NCBI GenBank assembly: GCA_021803325.1
Contig: JAJZLP010000095.1
Span: forward strand, 1 to 64,000
Reading direction: 5' to 3'
From: Actinomycetes bacterium
GTDB lineage: Bacteria; Actinomycetota; Acidimicrobiia; Acidimicrobiales; UBA8190
DNA length: 64,000 nt
Shown: positions 1 to 8,705 of the stretch, piece after piece
How positions within the stretch are numbered: position 1 is the stretch's first letter
Layout: every line of letters starts with the position of its first letter
The notes under the pieces: generated by a model
Seen by the model: only the letters and a program-made list of their open reading frames with translations
What the model was told of the DNA's origin: nothing
Databases searched by the model: none
Translations under genes and position numbers: made by a program

Positions 1-2
1 GG

Positions 3-539
3 ATGACGCAGCCCAGTTTCGTCCCGATCGTGGAGTCCGACCAGGTGCGGCCGGCCTACCGGCTGCACACCCCCGAGGCGTGGGCGCCGTCGCGCCCGTC
101 CGAGCTGCGTGGGACGACGCCCCCGACCGGGCGGGCCTTCGGCCGGCCGGGTCCCGACCAGGGGTACGCGCTGAAGTTGGTCCGGTCGTTCGAGGGTCGG
201 CTGGCGGTGGTGGCGGGCGAGAGTGAGGACGACGCCCTGGCCGGGTGCGCGGCGGTGGCCATGCGCCGTGCCGCCATCTTCGGCCGGGCACCCGTCGTCT
301 TCGACGTCGACTTCGCCGCCATCCTCTACGGGTTCGTCGGCGATGCCCCGGACGAGCTCGTCGCCGACCGGGTGCCCCGCTTCCGGTCCGCTGCCCACCA
401 CCAGCAGGTGCGCCAGGCGCTCGCCGACCATGTGGCGCCGGCCACCTACCGGCTCATGCCCGACGAGGTCGCTGAGCGGATCGCTGCGGGCGCATGGCGC
501 GACCTGTTCGCCGGCGACCCGGAGCGGGCCGCCGGCTAA
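3..539 (+). CDS. Hypothetical protein, 178 aa
   Basis: An open frame of 178 residues starting at the window edge; the true start may lie upstream, because no ribosome-binding site is visible in the two preceding bases. I do not recognise a family. The middle (about residues 55-110) has a hydrophobic strand/helix pattern, and the rest is rich in Ala, Arg, Pro and Asp. There is no signal peptide and no membrane segment. It converges on the WYPPE-motif gene on the minus strand. Codon use looks normal for this DNA, which is why I call it a gene; function is unknown. Confidence 0.5.
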   Translation: MTQPSFVPIVESDQVRPAYRLHTPEAWAPSRPSELRGTTPPTGRAFGRPGPDQGYALKLVRSFEGRLAVVAGESEDDALAGCAAVAMRRAAIFGRAPVVFDVDFAAILYGFVGDAPDELVADRVPRFRSAAHHQQVRQALADHVAPATYRLMPDEVAERIAAGAWRDLFAGDPERAAG

Positions 540-554
540 CGGCATCGCCCGCCG

Positions 555-842
555 TCAGCGGCGGGTGCCGGTCTGGGTCGACTGGGACCGGGCCCGCTCC
601 GCCGCGGCGCCGTTGAGCGCCTGCTGGAACAGGTCGGGGATCTTCGGTCCCCCCTTGGTGGAGCGCTGGGAGTGGTCCCACCGCCCATGGTCGGGGCGGT
701 CGCCGACCGCCTGTTCGTTCCCTGCTGCACCCACGTCACCGTCCGCCTGCGCCTTGGCGCGGGCAGCCGGGTGCAGCTCGGGCGGGTACCACTTGCCGTC
801 GCTGGCGATCCACCAGCCCGGGCCCTGGGTCACGTCGCTCAT
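555..842 (-). CDS. Small protein with N-terminal GWW/WYPPE motif
   Basis: A 95-residue protein whose N-terminus (residues 7-20) reads GPGWWIASDGKWYPPE, a short Trp-rich tag common in actinobacterial proteins (DUF2510-like), often at the end of otherwise unrelated proteins. The remaining 75 residues are polar and probably disordered. GAGGAG lies 6 bases before the ATG and supports the start. In the family the tag is thought to be an interaction or localisation module; nothing here shows a partner. It is cytoplasmic by sequence. Confidence 0.6.
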   Translation of the reverse strand: MSDVTQGPGWWIASDGKWYPPELHPAARAKAQADGDVGAAGNEQAVGDRPDHGRWDHSQRSTKGGPKIPDLFQQALNGAAAERARSQSTQTGTRR

Positions 843-1085
843 CTGAACTCCTCACTGCATGATCACGGCAATCGATGGAAGGACGGTGATCACGTCCCTC
901 AGAGGTTGTTTCGTCGCGTTCTGCCATGTTCTGAAACGCGCCATGGTCGCTTGCCTCGTGGGCTGGGCTTTCTCACGCACAGTGCCGACAATGCCGGTGC
1001 GCTGCGTGGCAGTCGAGGGGGGCGGTGGCGCCCCACCCGCTGTGTCGGGAGGAACCCCACCCCTACCGGCGGGTAACTTGGTGCC

Positions 1086-2237
1086 GTGGACCAGCCGACC
1101 TTCACCCTGACCGATACCCACCGCCAGTTCCGCGCCGCCGTGCGCCAGATGGCCGAGGACCGCATCGCCCCCCATGCGGCGTCCGTCGATCGCGACGAGG
1201 CGTTCCCGTGGGAGAGCTACAAGGCGCTCACGGAGATGGAGCTGCCCGCCCTCGCCTTCGCCCCCGAGTACGGCGGTGCCGGAGCCGACATGGTCACCCA
1301 GGCCATCGCGGCGGAGGAGCTGGCCCGGGTGTGCGCGTCGACGTCGGTCACGTTCCTCGTGACCAAGCTGGGCATGCTGCCGGTGATGAACTTCGCCAGC
1401 GAGGAGCTGAAGCGGGAGTACCTGCCGAAGGTGGCCTCTGGCCAGTCGCAGGCCAGCTACTGCCTGTCGGAGGCGGACGCCGGCAGCGACGTCGCATCCA
1501 TGCGGTGCCGCGCCGTGCGCGACGGCGACTCCTACATCCTGAACGGCACCAAGTACTGGATCACCAACGCGGGGGTGTCCGACACGTACACCGTCTTCGC
1601 GAAGACGGACCCCGACGCCGGCCACCGGGGCATCAGCTGCTTCCTGGTCGAGAAGGACTGGGGGGTGAAGGTGGCCAAGCTCGAGCACAAGCTCGGGCTG
1701 CGGGGCAGCCCCACCGGCGAGGTGGTCTTCGAGGACGTGCGGGTGCCGGCCAGCCACCGCATCGGGGAGGAGGGCGAGGGCTTCCGCATCGCCATGCACA
1801 CCCTGGACCGGAGCCGCCCGACCATCGGAGCCCAGGCAGTGGGGATCGCCCAGGGGGCGATTGACTTTGCGGCCGGTTACATGCAGGAGCGCAAGGCGTT
1901 CGGCAAGCCCATCGCCGACCTGCAGGGGCTGCGCTTCATGGTGGCCGACATGGCGATGAAGACGGAGGCGGCCCGCGGCCTCGTCTACCAGGCGTGCTCA
2001 CTCATCGACGCCGGCGACCCCGAGGGCGAGCTGACCATGGTCGGCGCCATGGCCAAGTGCTTCGCCTCCGACACGGCCATGGCCGTCACCACCGACGCCG
2101 TCCAGCTCCTCGGTGGCTACGGGTACACCACCGAGTTCCCCGTCGAGCGCTTCATGCGCGACGCCAAGATCACCCAGATCTACGAGGGCACCAACCAGAT
2201 CCAGCGGGTGGTGATCTCGAAGGCGGTGCTCGGGTAG
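1086..2237 (+). CDS. Acyl-CoA dehydrogenase
   Basis: A 383-residue FAD-dependent acyl-CoA dehydrogenase of normal length, which introduces an alpha,beta double bond into an acyl-CoA. The helical N-terminal domain covers about residues 1-115. The middle domain has YCLSEADAGSDVASM near 120-135 and the WITNAG flavin loop. The C-terminal domain ends with GGYGYTTEFPVERFMRDAK and IYEGTNQIQR, in which the Glu of YEGT is the usual catalytic base. The start is GTG; the next in-frame ATG (the Met of VRQMAEDR) would cut conserved sequence. It stands alone with no clear palindromic operator upstream. The natural substrate cannot be told, though the sequence is of the short-chain type. Confidence 0.93.
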   Translation: MDQPTFTLTDTHRQFRAAVRQMAEDRIAPHAASVDRDEAFPWESYKALTEMELPALAFAPEYGGAGADMVTQAIAAEELARVCASTSVTFLVTKLGMLPVMNFASEELKREYLPKVASGQSQASYCLSEADAGSDVASMRCRAVRDGDSYILNGTKYWITNAGVSDTYTVFAKTDPDAGHRGISCFLVEKDWGVKVAKLEHKLGLRGSPTGEVVFEDVRVPASHRIGEEGEGFRIAMHTLDRSRPTIGAQAVGIAQGAIDFAAGYMQERKAFGKPIADLQGLRFMVADMAMKTEAARGLVYQACSLIDAGDPEGELTMVGAMAKCFASDTAMAVTTDAVQLLGGYGYTTEFPVERFMRDAKITQIYEGTNQIQRVVISKAVLG

Positions 2238-2340
2238 GGTTTTCGGCCGGCGGACCGGCGGTTTCTCGGGGATCATCCCGACGTCGTCCCTACGGCCGGT
2301 GGGGTAGGGCGGTGGCGACGATCCGTGAGCGCACGCCAGG

Positions 2341-2665
2341 CGTGTCGGAGTCCGGGCCGTTCCCGGCCGCGACGAACGGGGCCGGCCCATCCTGGTCGGC
2401 AGGACCGTCCGGGGCGGCCGACGTAGCGCCAACAAGGTGGCGGCCGGGATCGCGCTCATGTCTGCATCGGCGTCGGCATCTGCCGAGGCCGCCGGCCAGC
2501 TCCTGGACCTGTGGACAGACGTGCGGCACCGTCCTGGACTCCGTCGACCGAACAGAACCAGCGCAGCCGCGTCCGGCTGGTGAAGGCCGGTCCCATTGCC
2601 ACGATCCCGCTGGTGCGCCTGACTGCGGTCGATGTCGACCGCTGGCACGCCCGCCACGCCGGTGG
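2341..2665 (+). pseudogene. Relic of a tyrosine-type phage integrase
   Basis: In the frame of position 2401 the reading GRDERGRPILVGRTVRGG, then RRSANKVAAGIALM, then AAGQLLDLWTDV, follows the N-terminal arm-binding and early core-binding pattern of actinobacterial tyrosine recombinases. The frame stops at 2581. Core-binding-like sequence resumes in another frame with IATIPLVRLTAVDVDRWHAR (about 2595-2655). The catalytic domain with its Arg-His-Arg-Tyr residues is absent. I infer a frameshifted, C-terminally truncated integrase. Matches are to remembered family patterns, so this remains a moderate call. Confidence 0.5.
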
Positions 2666-2693
2666 AATCCCGGTGCCAGGCCGGGCGACCACC

Positions 2694-3800
2694 TTAGCCA
2701 AGCATCACACCGGGATTGAGCGTCCCCCGCGGGTCGAGCGCTGCCTTGATCCGGCGCATGACGTCGATCTCCTCAGGTGGGCGAGCGAGGCCGAGCCAGC
2801 GGACCTTGTCGACACCGATACCGCGCTCGGCGCCCACCGACCCGTCGAGCTCCGCGACCAGCCGGAGCACCGCGCCGGTTACGTGCTCGGCATCGTCCAT
2901 CGACCCGACGGCCACGTTGATGCGCAAACCACCATTGCCTGCGTGACCGAACAGCACCAGGGACGCGCCGGGCGCGGGAGCGCTCGTCGGTGGCGACGGC
3001 AGCCTCGGCCCCCGGTGCCAGCAGGTCGATGGCCTCCCCCAACCGGTCGATGAGCTCGTCGGTCCCCGCCTCCCGGCTGGCTGTGTCCACGAGCAGCTGG
3101 ATGTTGGCCGGTTCCCGGAGGGCACCGGCGATGCCCAACTCGGACCGCACCAGCTCGACGCCGTCGGCCTAGACGACTTCGGCGGTTTCGGGCTCGTCGA
3201 GAGCGTGGCGGAGCCCCGCCACCGTGGCGAGCGCCGCGTCCAGCTCCGGCAGGCCGATCAGAGCCGTCACCCGCGAGGTGGCAGAGGGAACGAGCTGGAG
3301 GATGACCTCGGTCACGATGGCGATGGTCCCTTCGCTCCCCGAGAGGAGCGAGGGGAGGTGGTACCCGGCGGTGTCCTTCGCCAGCCCGGCCATGCGTGAC
3401 ATGAGGGTGGTATCGGCCAGGACCGCTTCGATGTCGCGCACGTGCGTGCGCATCGAAGCGTGGCGGACTAGACGCAGGCCGCTGGCGTCGGTCGCCACCA
3501 TCCCGCCGATGGTGGCCGATCCCCGCGATGCGAGGTCGATGGGGACGTCGAAGCCGGCGGCGGCGACCTCGGCCACCGCCTGCAGCGTTGCACCGGCGCC
3601 GGTCTGGATCTGGCCCGCGATCGGTCTACCGGCCCGATGGATGCCATCCGCCGGGTCGAGACCACCACCTCGCCTCCTCGGGGCACGTCCCCACCCACCA
3701 GGCCCGTGTTGCCGCCTTGGGGAACGACGACGGCACCGACCTGACGTCACGCCATCGACGATGGCCCCCGGGGGCGACACCATGTTCACGACCTGATGGC
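2694..3800 (-). pseudogene. Decayed FAD-linked oxidase (GlcD / D-lactate dehydrogenase type)
   Basis: Pieces of one flavoprotein of the glycolate oxidase GlcD/VAO family lie in order on the minus strand. VVPQGGNTGLVGGDVPRGG is read near 3690-3730. TGAGATLQAVAEVAAAGFD and ASRGSATIGGMVATDASG follow in another frame. The middle continues to ETAEVV and hits an amber codon at 3169-3171, after which the same frame continues (ELVRSELGIAGALREPANIQ). Near 3000 the frame shifts again to LVLFGHAGNGGLRINV and the typical C-terminal DPRGTLNPGVMLG. With at least two frameshifts and one nonsense codon it cannot make an intact enzyme. Intact relatives oxidise 2-hydroxy acids. Confidence 0.8.
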
Positions 3801-3899
3801 CACCGAACGCGTCGCCTCCGTGGTCATCAAACGCGGCGGGCGACACCGGGATGCTGCTTGCATGGCCGCCCCAGGCGGGTTCGGCGAACCGAGAGCGGT

Positions 3900-4418
3900 T
3901 CAGGGTTGGTCCGCCGATGCCTCTCGCCGGACATCCTGGAGGATCCTGGTGAGCTCGCGCCTGGCCTGCTCCGGGTCCGCATCGGTCTTCTCCCGCGAGC
4001 GCAGGACATCGCGCAGGTGCTCGAGAACGCGGATCTTGTGCTCCAGGCCCGACATCTTGTCGTGCACGACGTCGATGGCACGGTGGCGTTCCGTTTCGGT
4101 CATGGGGCGTTCAAGTGCAAACTGGCCGATGAGCTTGATCTCGTCGAGCGAGAAGCCGAGCTCCTTCAACGCCAATGCACCCTCGACGTAGAACCGGTGG
4201 TCATGGGTGTACTTGCGTGTGCCGCCGGGGGAGCGCTCCGGCTCCGGCAGTATGCCCAGATCCTCGTAGTACCGGATCGTACGGCTGCTCACCCGGGTGA
4301 TCTCCGCCATCTGGCCGATGCTCAGCTTCCGCTGGTCATCACCGGCCGGCGTGGCATCCTGATGTTCCGGACTGCGTTCCGGGCGCTGTTGCGCCGGCCC
4401 ACCGTTCATGGTGCCCAA
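3900..4418 (-). CDS. MerR-family transcriptional regulator
   Basis: A 172-residue regulator. A disordered N-terminus of about 30 residues precedes the winged-helix domain, LSIGQMAEITRVSSRTIRYY then EDLGILPEPERSPGGTRKYT (about 32-72), where RTIRYYEDLGIL is the MerR signature. A long dimerisation helix covers about 95-160. There is no Cys-rich metal site, so the effector is probably organic. It is divergent from the crotonase gene that starts at 4701, with 282 bp between them, and may control that pair. An in-frame ATG three codons downstream is an alternative start. Confidence 0.85.
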   Translation of the reverse strand: MGTMNGGPAQQRPERSPEHQDATPAGDDQRKLSIGQMAEITRVSSRTIRYYEDLGILPEPERSPGGTRKYTHDHRFYVEGALALKELGFSLDEIKLIGQFALERPMTETERHRAIDVVHDKMSGLEHKIRVLEHLRDVLRSREKTDADPEQARRELTRILQDVRREASADQP

Positions 4419-4617
4419 CCCCTCAATGCGTGATCTGCCGATCCCGGACTCTGCTCGCCGGAACCGGTGCCACGTCCGGGCGCGTCGTCACCGATGGAAG
4501 CACTCGCGACGGCTCCTTCCGTCGGGGCCGATGGCGACCGGCCCGTTGGAATTCGCCGACGTCCCGATAGACCCGACACGTCCCCCCTCCCCATGCTGCG
4601 CTGTTACCCAACCATGT

Positions 4618-4632
4618 TAACGTACAACGGAA
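4618..4632. promoter_or_regulatory. Degenerate ACGT-N3-ACGT operator-like site
   Basis: TAACGT-ACA-ACGGAA has a perfect left arm and a degraded right arm of the palindrome found at most promoters in this window. It lies 69 bp before the crotonase GTG, in the MerR/crotonase divergent gap. This is the weakest member of the set and may be chance. Confidence 0.35.
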
Positions 4633-4700
4633 GATTGTAAACAGATCGTGACGACGTCGCAGCCGGAAGTTCCGGTCGGCGCTGACTCGAGGGGAGACCC

Positions 4701-5519
4701 GTGGACACTTCCGACTTCAGCGAACTGCAGCGTGTACGGGTCAGGCAGGTGGGCCGACGCGTCGAGATCACGCTGGCGCGACCCGAACAGCGCAATGCAC
4801 TCGACTTCGCCATGTGGGACGAGCTCGACATGGTGCTGCGGGCCGTGGCCGAAGAGGACGACGAGATCAGGGTCGTGACCCTCACCGGGGAGGGGAGCGC
4901 CTTCTGTGCCGGGGTGGACTTCCAGGCGATCGGCGAGTCGCTCGCCATCGAGCGCCGCCGCTATCCGAGCTTTATCCGACGATGGGCGGGCGTGGCCGAT
5001 CGCTTCGAGCGTGTGCCACAGACGACCATCGCCGCCATCAACGGTGCGGCGGTGGGCGCGGGCCTCGAGATCGCGCTGGCGTGTGACATCCGGATTGCGA
5101 GCGACCGGTCGTCGTTCTGCCTGCCGCAGATGCAGATGGGCATCGTGCCCGACGCCGGGGGCACCAGCCGGCTGGCGAAGCTGGTCGGCCCGAGCCTGGC
5201 CAAGGACATGGTGCTTTCGTGCCGGGTCGTCTCGCCCGAGGAAGCGCTGCGCTCCGGTCTGGTATCTCGGGTGGTCGACCATGACGACCTGTCAGCGGAG
5301 CTGGATGGTCTGGCAACCCACATCGAGGCGCTGCCGTGGCCGGCCGCGTACTTCGCGACGGTGGCCATCGACGTCGGGCCGCAACTCGACCCGCGGCGCG
5401 CTGCGGACATCGAGGGCATCGCGGACCAGGTGATGCTCCGGCAAGATGAGGTCAACGGCCGGGTTGAGTCGTTCCAGCGGACGAAGGGGCTGAAAGGGCT
5501 GCAGGCGCCGCCGTCGTGA
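4701..5519 (+). CDS. Enoyl-CoA hydratase/isomerase family protein
   Basis: A 272-residue crotonase-fold protein. The oxyanion-hole segments are visible as GSAFCAGVDFQAIGE (about 65-80) and AAINGAAVGAGLEIALACDI. At the position of the first hydratase Glu the sequence is CLPQMQMGIVPDAGG, with Gln instead of Glu and an Asp in PDAGG, so it is more like PaaG-type isomerases than a classical hydratase. The start is GTG with GAGGGGAG five to six bases upstream. Its last codons overlap the GTGA start of the molybdopterin oxidoreductase by 4 bp, so the two are translationally coupled. Confidence 0.88.
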   Translation: MDTSDFSELQRVRVRQVGRRVEITLARPEQRNALDFAMWDELDMVLRAVAEEDDEIRVVTLTGEGSAFCAGVDFQAIGESLAIERRRYPSFIRRWAGVADRFERVPQTTIAAINGAAVGAGLEIALACDIRIASDRSSFCLPQMQMGIVPDAGGTSRLAKLVGPSLAKDMVLSCRVVSPEEALRSGLVSRVVDHDDLSAELDGLATHIEALPWPAAYFATVAIDVGPQLDPRRAADIEGIADQVMLRQDEVNGRVESFQRTKGLKGLQAPPS

Positions 5520-7666
5520 GCGAGACGAGCCGCGAGCAGCGTCCTCCGGCGGGGAACCCTGCCTCGAGCTCGGACGGGGCGCCAACGGGGAACGGCCGAC
5601 CCGGGGCGGTTCCCGGCCCGGTCGAGCACCGTTCCTTCTGTCGGCTGTGCATCTCGCTGTGCGGCATCCTCGTCACCACCGAACAGGAGCGTGTGTTGTC
5701 GGTCCGGGGCGACCCCGGCCACCCGCTGACCCGCGGCTATACGTGCGCCAAGGGCCGGTCGCTCGGGGACGCGCACCACGACCCGGCCCGGCTCGATGGT
5801 CCCCTGATCGATCGCGGCGACGGCCTGGAACCGGTGTCGTGGTCCACGTGCCTCGGCGATCTCGCTGAACGCCTCAACGCGATCGTCGCGGAATCGGGTC
5901 CGGACTCGGTTGGGATGTACCTGGCCACGGCGTCGGCGTTCGACGCCGCCGGGCGACGCACGGCCGAGCAGCTGCTCCGGGCCATCGGGTCAGCGAGCAG
6001 GTACACCTCCACCACGGTCGACACTCCGTGCAAGCCGCTGGTGTCGGAGTTGATGGCCGGGCACCCGGGACTGGTGCCCGCGCTCGATGCTGACCGGGCC
6101 ACGTTGGTCCTCCTCCTCGGCCTCAACCCGGTGGTGTCGCACGGGCACCTGAACGCCTTCCCGGACCCGGTGCGCCGGCTGCGGGCGTTGGCCCGCAGGG
6201 GTGAGGTCGTCGTCTGTGACCCCCGCAGGACCGAGACGGCGCGGCTGGCAACCACCCATCTGGCGCTGAGGCCGGGCAGCGACTATGCACTGGTCGCTCA
6301 CCTGGTCCGTGAGCTGCTCCGCCAGGGTGCTGACCGGGAGCACCTCGGACGCCATGCCACCGGCGTGCCGGAGTTCGCCGCCGCGGTCGAGCCGTTCGAC
6401 ATCGAACGCACGGCCAGCGTGACAGGCCTGGATCGGACCGACATCGCCGAACTGGTTGCGTCGGTCCGCCGGCACGGGACCGTTGCCGCCCAGACGGGGA
6501 CCGGGGTGACCATGTCGGCGTCGGCCAACGTCACCGAATGGCTTGTGTGGGCGCTCCACGTGGTGACGGGTTCCTATGATCGCCCAGGCGGTATGTGGTT
6601 CAACCCGGGGTTCCTCAAGTCGTCCGACAGGCGGGACTTCCGTACTTCGTCAGGCGAGCCCGGGCCGGGGCCCCGGTCCCGGCCGGAACTGCCGCGCCGG
6701 TGGAACGAGTATCCCTGTGCCGCCATCGCCGACGAGATCGAGTCCGGGAACCTGCGTGCCCTGATCGTCGTGGGTGGCAATCCGCTCACGTCGCTTCCCG
6801 AGGCAGGGCGCCTCCGAGGAGCGCTGGCGAAGCTGGACGTCTTGGCGGTGGCCGACATCCGTCACACGGACACGACCGCCCTGGCGACCCACGTCCTGGC
6901 CTGTGCCGGCCAGCTGGAGCGGGCCGACGTTCCGCATTTCGTCGACCAGTTCCAGGCGGCAGTGGTGTCGCAGTACACGTCGGCCGTGGTCCCGATCGGT
7001 GCGGACCGCCGCCCGATGTGGTGGTGCTTCACCGACCTCGGCCGCCGCATGGGCCATCATGTCCTCCCGGGTGGGGCCGATCCGGATCGCACCTGCGATG
7101 ACGATGTCATCGCGCCCCTGGTCGGCCGGGCCCGGCTGAGCTTCGACCAGCTCCGGGCGTCACCGACCGCGGTGGTGGCCGACGAGGCGGTCTTCGGGTG
7201 GGTGACGGAGCGGGCGTTACCCGGCGGCAGGTGGCGGCTGGCACCCCGGGCGCTGGTGGAGCAGTTGGCGAACCTGGCCCCGCCCGCATCGTTCGTGGTG
7301 GTGCCCCGCCGCCAGGCTCGCCACCTCAATTCGCAGCTCCGAGACCCCCTCGGGACCGAGCGGACCCTCGACGAGCCCGAACTCCTCGTGCACCCGGACG
7401 ACGCGGCGGAGCTCGGCCTCCACCAGGGGGCACCCGCTCGGGTGCGGAGCTCCTCAGGCCAGGTCACCGGCATCGTGCGCGTCGACCCGGGCCTACGGCG
7501 AGGAGTGGTCTCGATCCCCCACGGGTTCGAAACGGTCAACGCGGCCGAGCTCACCAGCGGGACCGTCGGTGTCGACCCGCTCACCGGGATGGTGTTGCAG
7601 TCGGGAATCCCGGTCACCTTGGAGGCTACCGACGGGGCCATTGCCCCGGCACCGGGCGTAGACTAG
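5516..7666 (+). CDS. Molybdopterin-dependent oxidoreductase (4Fe-4S, bis-MGD type)
   Basis: A 716-residue DMSO-reductase/formate-dehydrogenase family catalytic subunit. After about 38 disordered residues, FCRLCISLCGILV and, later, GYTCAKGRSLGD supply the four Cys of an N-terminal 4Fe-4S cluster. VDTPCKPLVSELMAGHPG (near 178-195) offers a Cys at the usual Mo-ligand region. MGD-binding blocks include LLLGLNPVVSHGH, VVVCDPRRTETA and IVVGGNPLTSLPEAGRL, and the C-terminal barrel (about 600-700) is complete. No Tat signal is seen, so it is cytoplasmic. No electron-transfer subunit is adjacent, so its redox partner is unknown. The coupled crotonase suggests a CoA-thioester-related substrate. Confidence 0.88.
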   Translation: MSETSREQRPPAGNPASSSDGAPTGNGRPGAVPGPVEHRSFCRLCISLCGILVTTEQERVLSVRGDPGHPLTRGYTCAKGRSLGDAHHDPARLDGPLIDRGDGLEPVSWSTCLGDLAERLNAIVAESGPDSVGMYLATASAFDAAGRRTAEQLLRAIGSASRYTSTTVDTPCKPLVSELMAGHPGLVPALDADRATLVLLLGLNPVVSHGHLNAFPDPVRRLRALARRGEVVVCDPRRTETARLATTHLALRPGSDYALVAHLVRELLRQGADREHLGRHATGVPEFAAAVEPFDIERTASVTGLDRTDIAELVASVRRHGTVAAQTGTGVTMSASANVTEWLVWALHVVTGSYDRPGGMWFNPGFLKSSDRRDFRTSSGEPGPGPRSRPELPRRWNEYPCAAIADEIESGNLRALIVVGGNPLTSLPEAGRLRGALAKLDVLAVADIRHTDTTALATHVLACAGQLERADVPHFVDQFQAAVVSQYTSAVVPIGADRRPMWWCFTDLGRRMGHHVLPGGADPDRTCDDDVIAPLVGRARLSFDQLRASPTAVVADEAVFGWVTERALPGGRWRLAPRALVEQLANLAPPASFVVVPRRQARHLNSQLRDPLGTERTLDEPELLVHPDDAAELGLHQGAPARVRSSSGQVTGIVRVDPGLRRGVVSIPHGFETVNAAELTSGTVGVDPLTGMVLQSGIPVTLEATDGAIAPAPGVD

Positions 7667-7668
7667 AG

Positions 7669-7687
7669 TATGACGTATTACGTCATA
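7669..7687. promoter_or_regulatory. Perfect operator palindrome (TATGACGTA-T-TACGTCATA)
   Basis: A flawless 9-1-9 inverted repeat whose core is TGACGT-ATT-ACGTCA. It begins three bases after the stop codon of the molybdopterin gene and lies 171 bp before the next start. It is the longest perfect version of the palindrome that recurs in this window. Its AT-rich core and lack of a T-run argue against a terminator. Confidence 0.8.
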
Positions 7688-7857
7688 GGTTCGGTCTGTC
7701 CCCCGATGATGTGACGATGTAGGTGTGCTCGGCGCTTGCCCCGCCGAACAGCCTAGCGACGGCCGCGCGGCCGACGCGACAACGATGCTCGGCACGTCCG
7801 CCGGCAGGGTAGAGGGCGCCGGGTCCATCGGGACCCCAGTGGGCATGAGGAGCGACT

Positions 7858-8523
7858 ATGGCCGGTGAGGTGTTCCTGGCGTCATTGCAGCGCCGGGCCG
7901 GACGGGTACCGTACGTCCCGATCCTGGGAGAGTTGGCGGCGGAGCTCGGTCAGGTGCCGTTCGAGGTCTACGCCAGCGATGCGCAGGCCCAGGCGGTGGC
8001 GCTGGCACAGACGGTACAGGCGCTCTACACGGACGCAGCCACTGTCGGCGTCGGGACCGACCCCGCCGTGGGGTGTGACGTGCTGCCACGCCTACGGCCG
8101 CTGCTCGCCGACCAGGCGTTGGCGGCAGTGGTGCCGGGCGCGGATGTCGCCGCCACCCGGGCCTACTGCGAGGCCGGCGCCCAGGTGCTGTTCGTGGTGA
8201 CCACCGACGCCGGTGCCCGCCTGAAGACGCTGGCCAACGCCGCCCGTTTCTACGACGTGCCCACCATCCTGGTCGACCTCGAGGATGACGACGCCGCCGC
8301 TGCCGCTGCCGCCCACGGGATGTCTGGGGCGATCGTCGCCGCCCCGACCGGCGACGAGGACGGGGTCGTCGGCGGTGGCCTCACCCTCGAGCACGTGGCC
8401 AACCCGGGTTCGGTACCAACGGTGCCCCGAGCGGACGGGTTCTTCTGGTCCTTCTTCGGCGAGTTGCCGGCGGGGCTGCGCCCGGAGGACCTGGCCGTGC
8501 TCGGCGCCACACTGACGGCGTGA
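7858..8523 (+). CDS. Uroporphyrinogen-decarboxylase-like protein, short
   Basis: A 221-residue protein beginning MAGEVFLASLQRRAGRVPYV with an AGGAG ribosome site five bases before the ATG. RVPYVPILGELAAELGQV resembles the N-terminal substrate region of the URO-D/methyltransferase MtaA-CmuA TIM-barrel family, but the protein is far shorter than the usual 340 residues, and I cannot identify the Zn- or corrinoid-related residues. It is a single-gene unit behind a perfect operator and ahead of a strong hairpin. The family assignment is tentative; it could instead be a distinct TIM-barrel or lyase-like family. Confidence 0.5.
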   Translation: MAGEVFLASLQRRAGRVPYVPILGELAAELGQVPFEVYASDAQAQAVALAQTVQALYTDAATVGVGTDPAVGCDVLPRLRPLLADQALAAVVPGADVAATRAYCEAGAQVLFVVTTDAGARLKTLANAARFYDVPTILVDLEDDDAAAAAAAHGMSGAIVAAPTGDEDGVVGGGLTLEHVANPGSVPTVPRADGFFWSFFGELPAGLRPEDLAVLGATLTA

Positions 8524-8567
8524 TCCGGATCTGACCGGATCCGACCGCGGTCCACGGACAGACCGGG

Positions 8568-8601
8568 GCCGGCCGGTCGGACGCCGGCCCGACCGGCCGG
8601 C
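8568..8601. terminator. Strong GC hairpin between convergent genes
   Basis: GCCGGCCGGTCGG at 8568-8580 is perfectly complementary to 8589-8601, leaving an 8-base loop. It lies between the stop codons of two convergent genes (8523 plus, 8706 minus). There is no U-tract, as is common for actinobacterial hairpins, so it would be a bidirectional, perhaps Rho-assisted, terminator. Confidence 0.6.
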
Positions 8602-8705
8602 GGACTACCTGCGTTGCTCCCACGCGGTGGCCCGCCTCGTACACGCGAGGCGTTCGCCGAGGTGTACGGCCGGTAGACGCCCGGCTTGTCGCCGAACTGC
8701 GGCGC

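Noticed and set aside
7669-7687. The palindrome after the molybdopterin gene as a terminator
   Set aside because: It has a single-base centre, an AT-rich core and no T-run, and its core is the same as the operators at other promoters.
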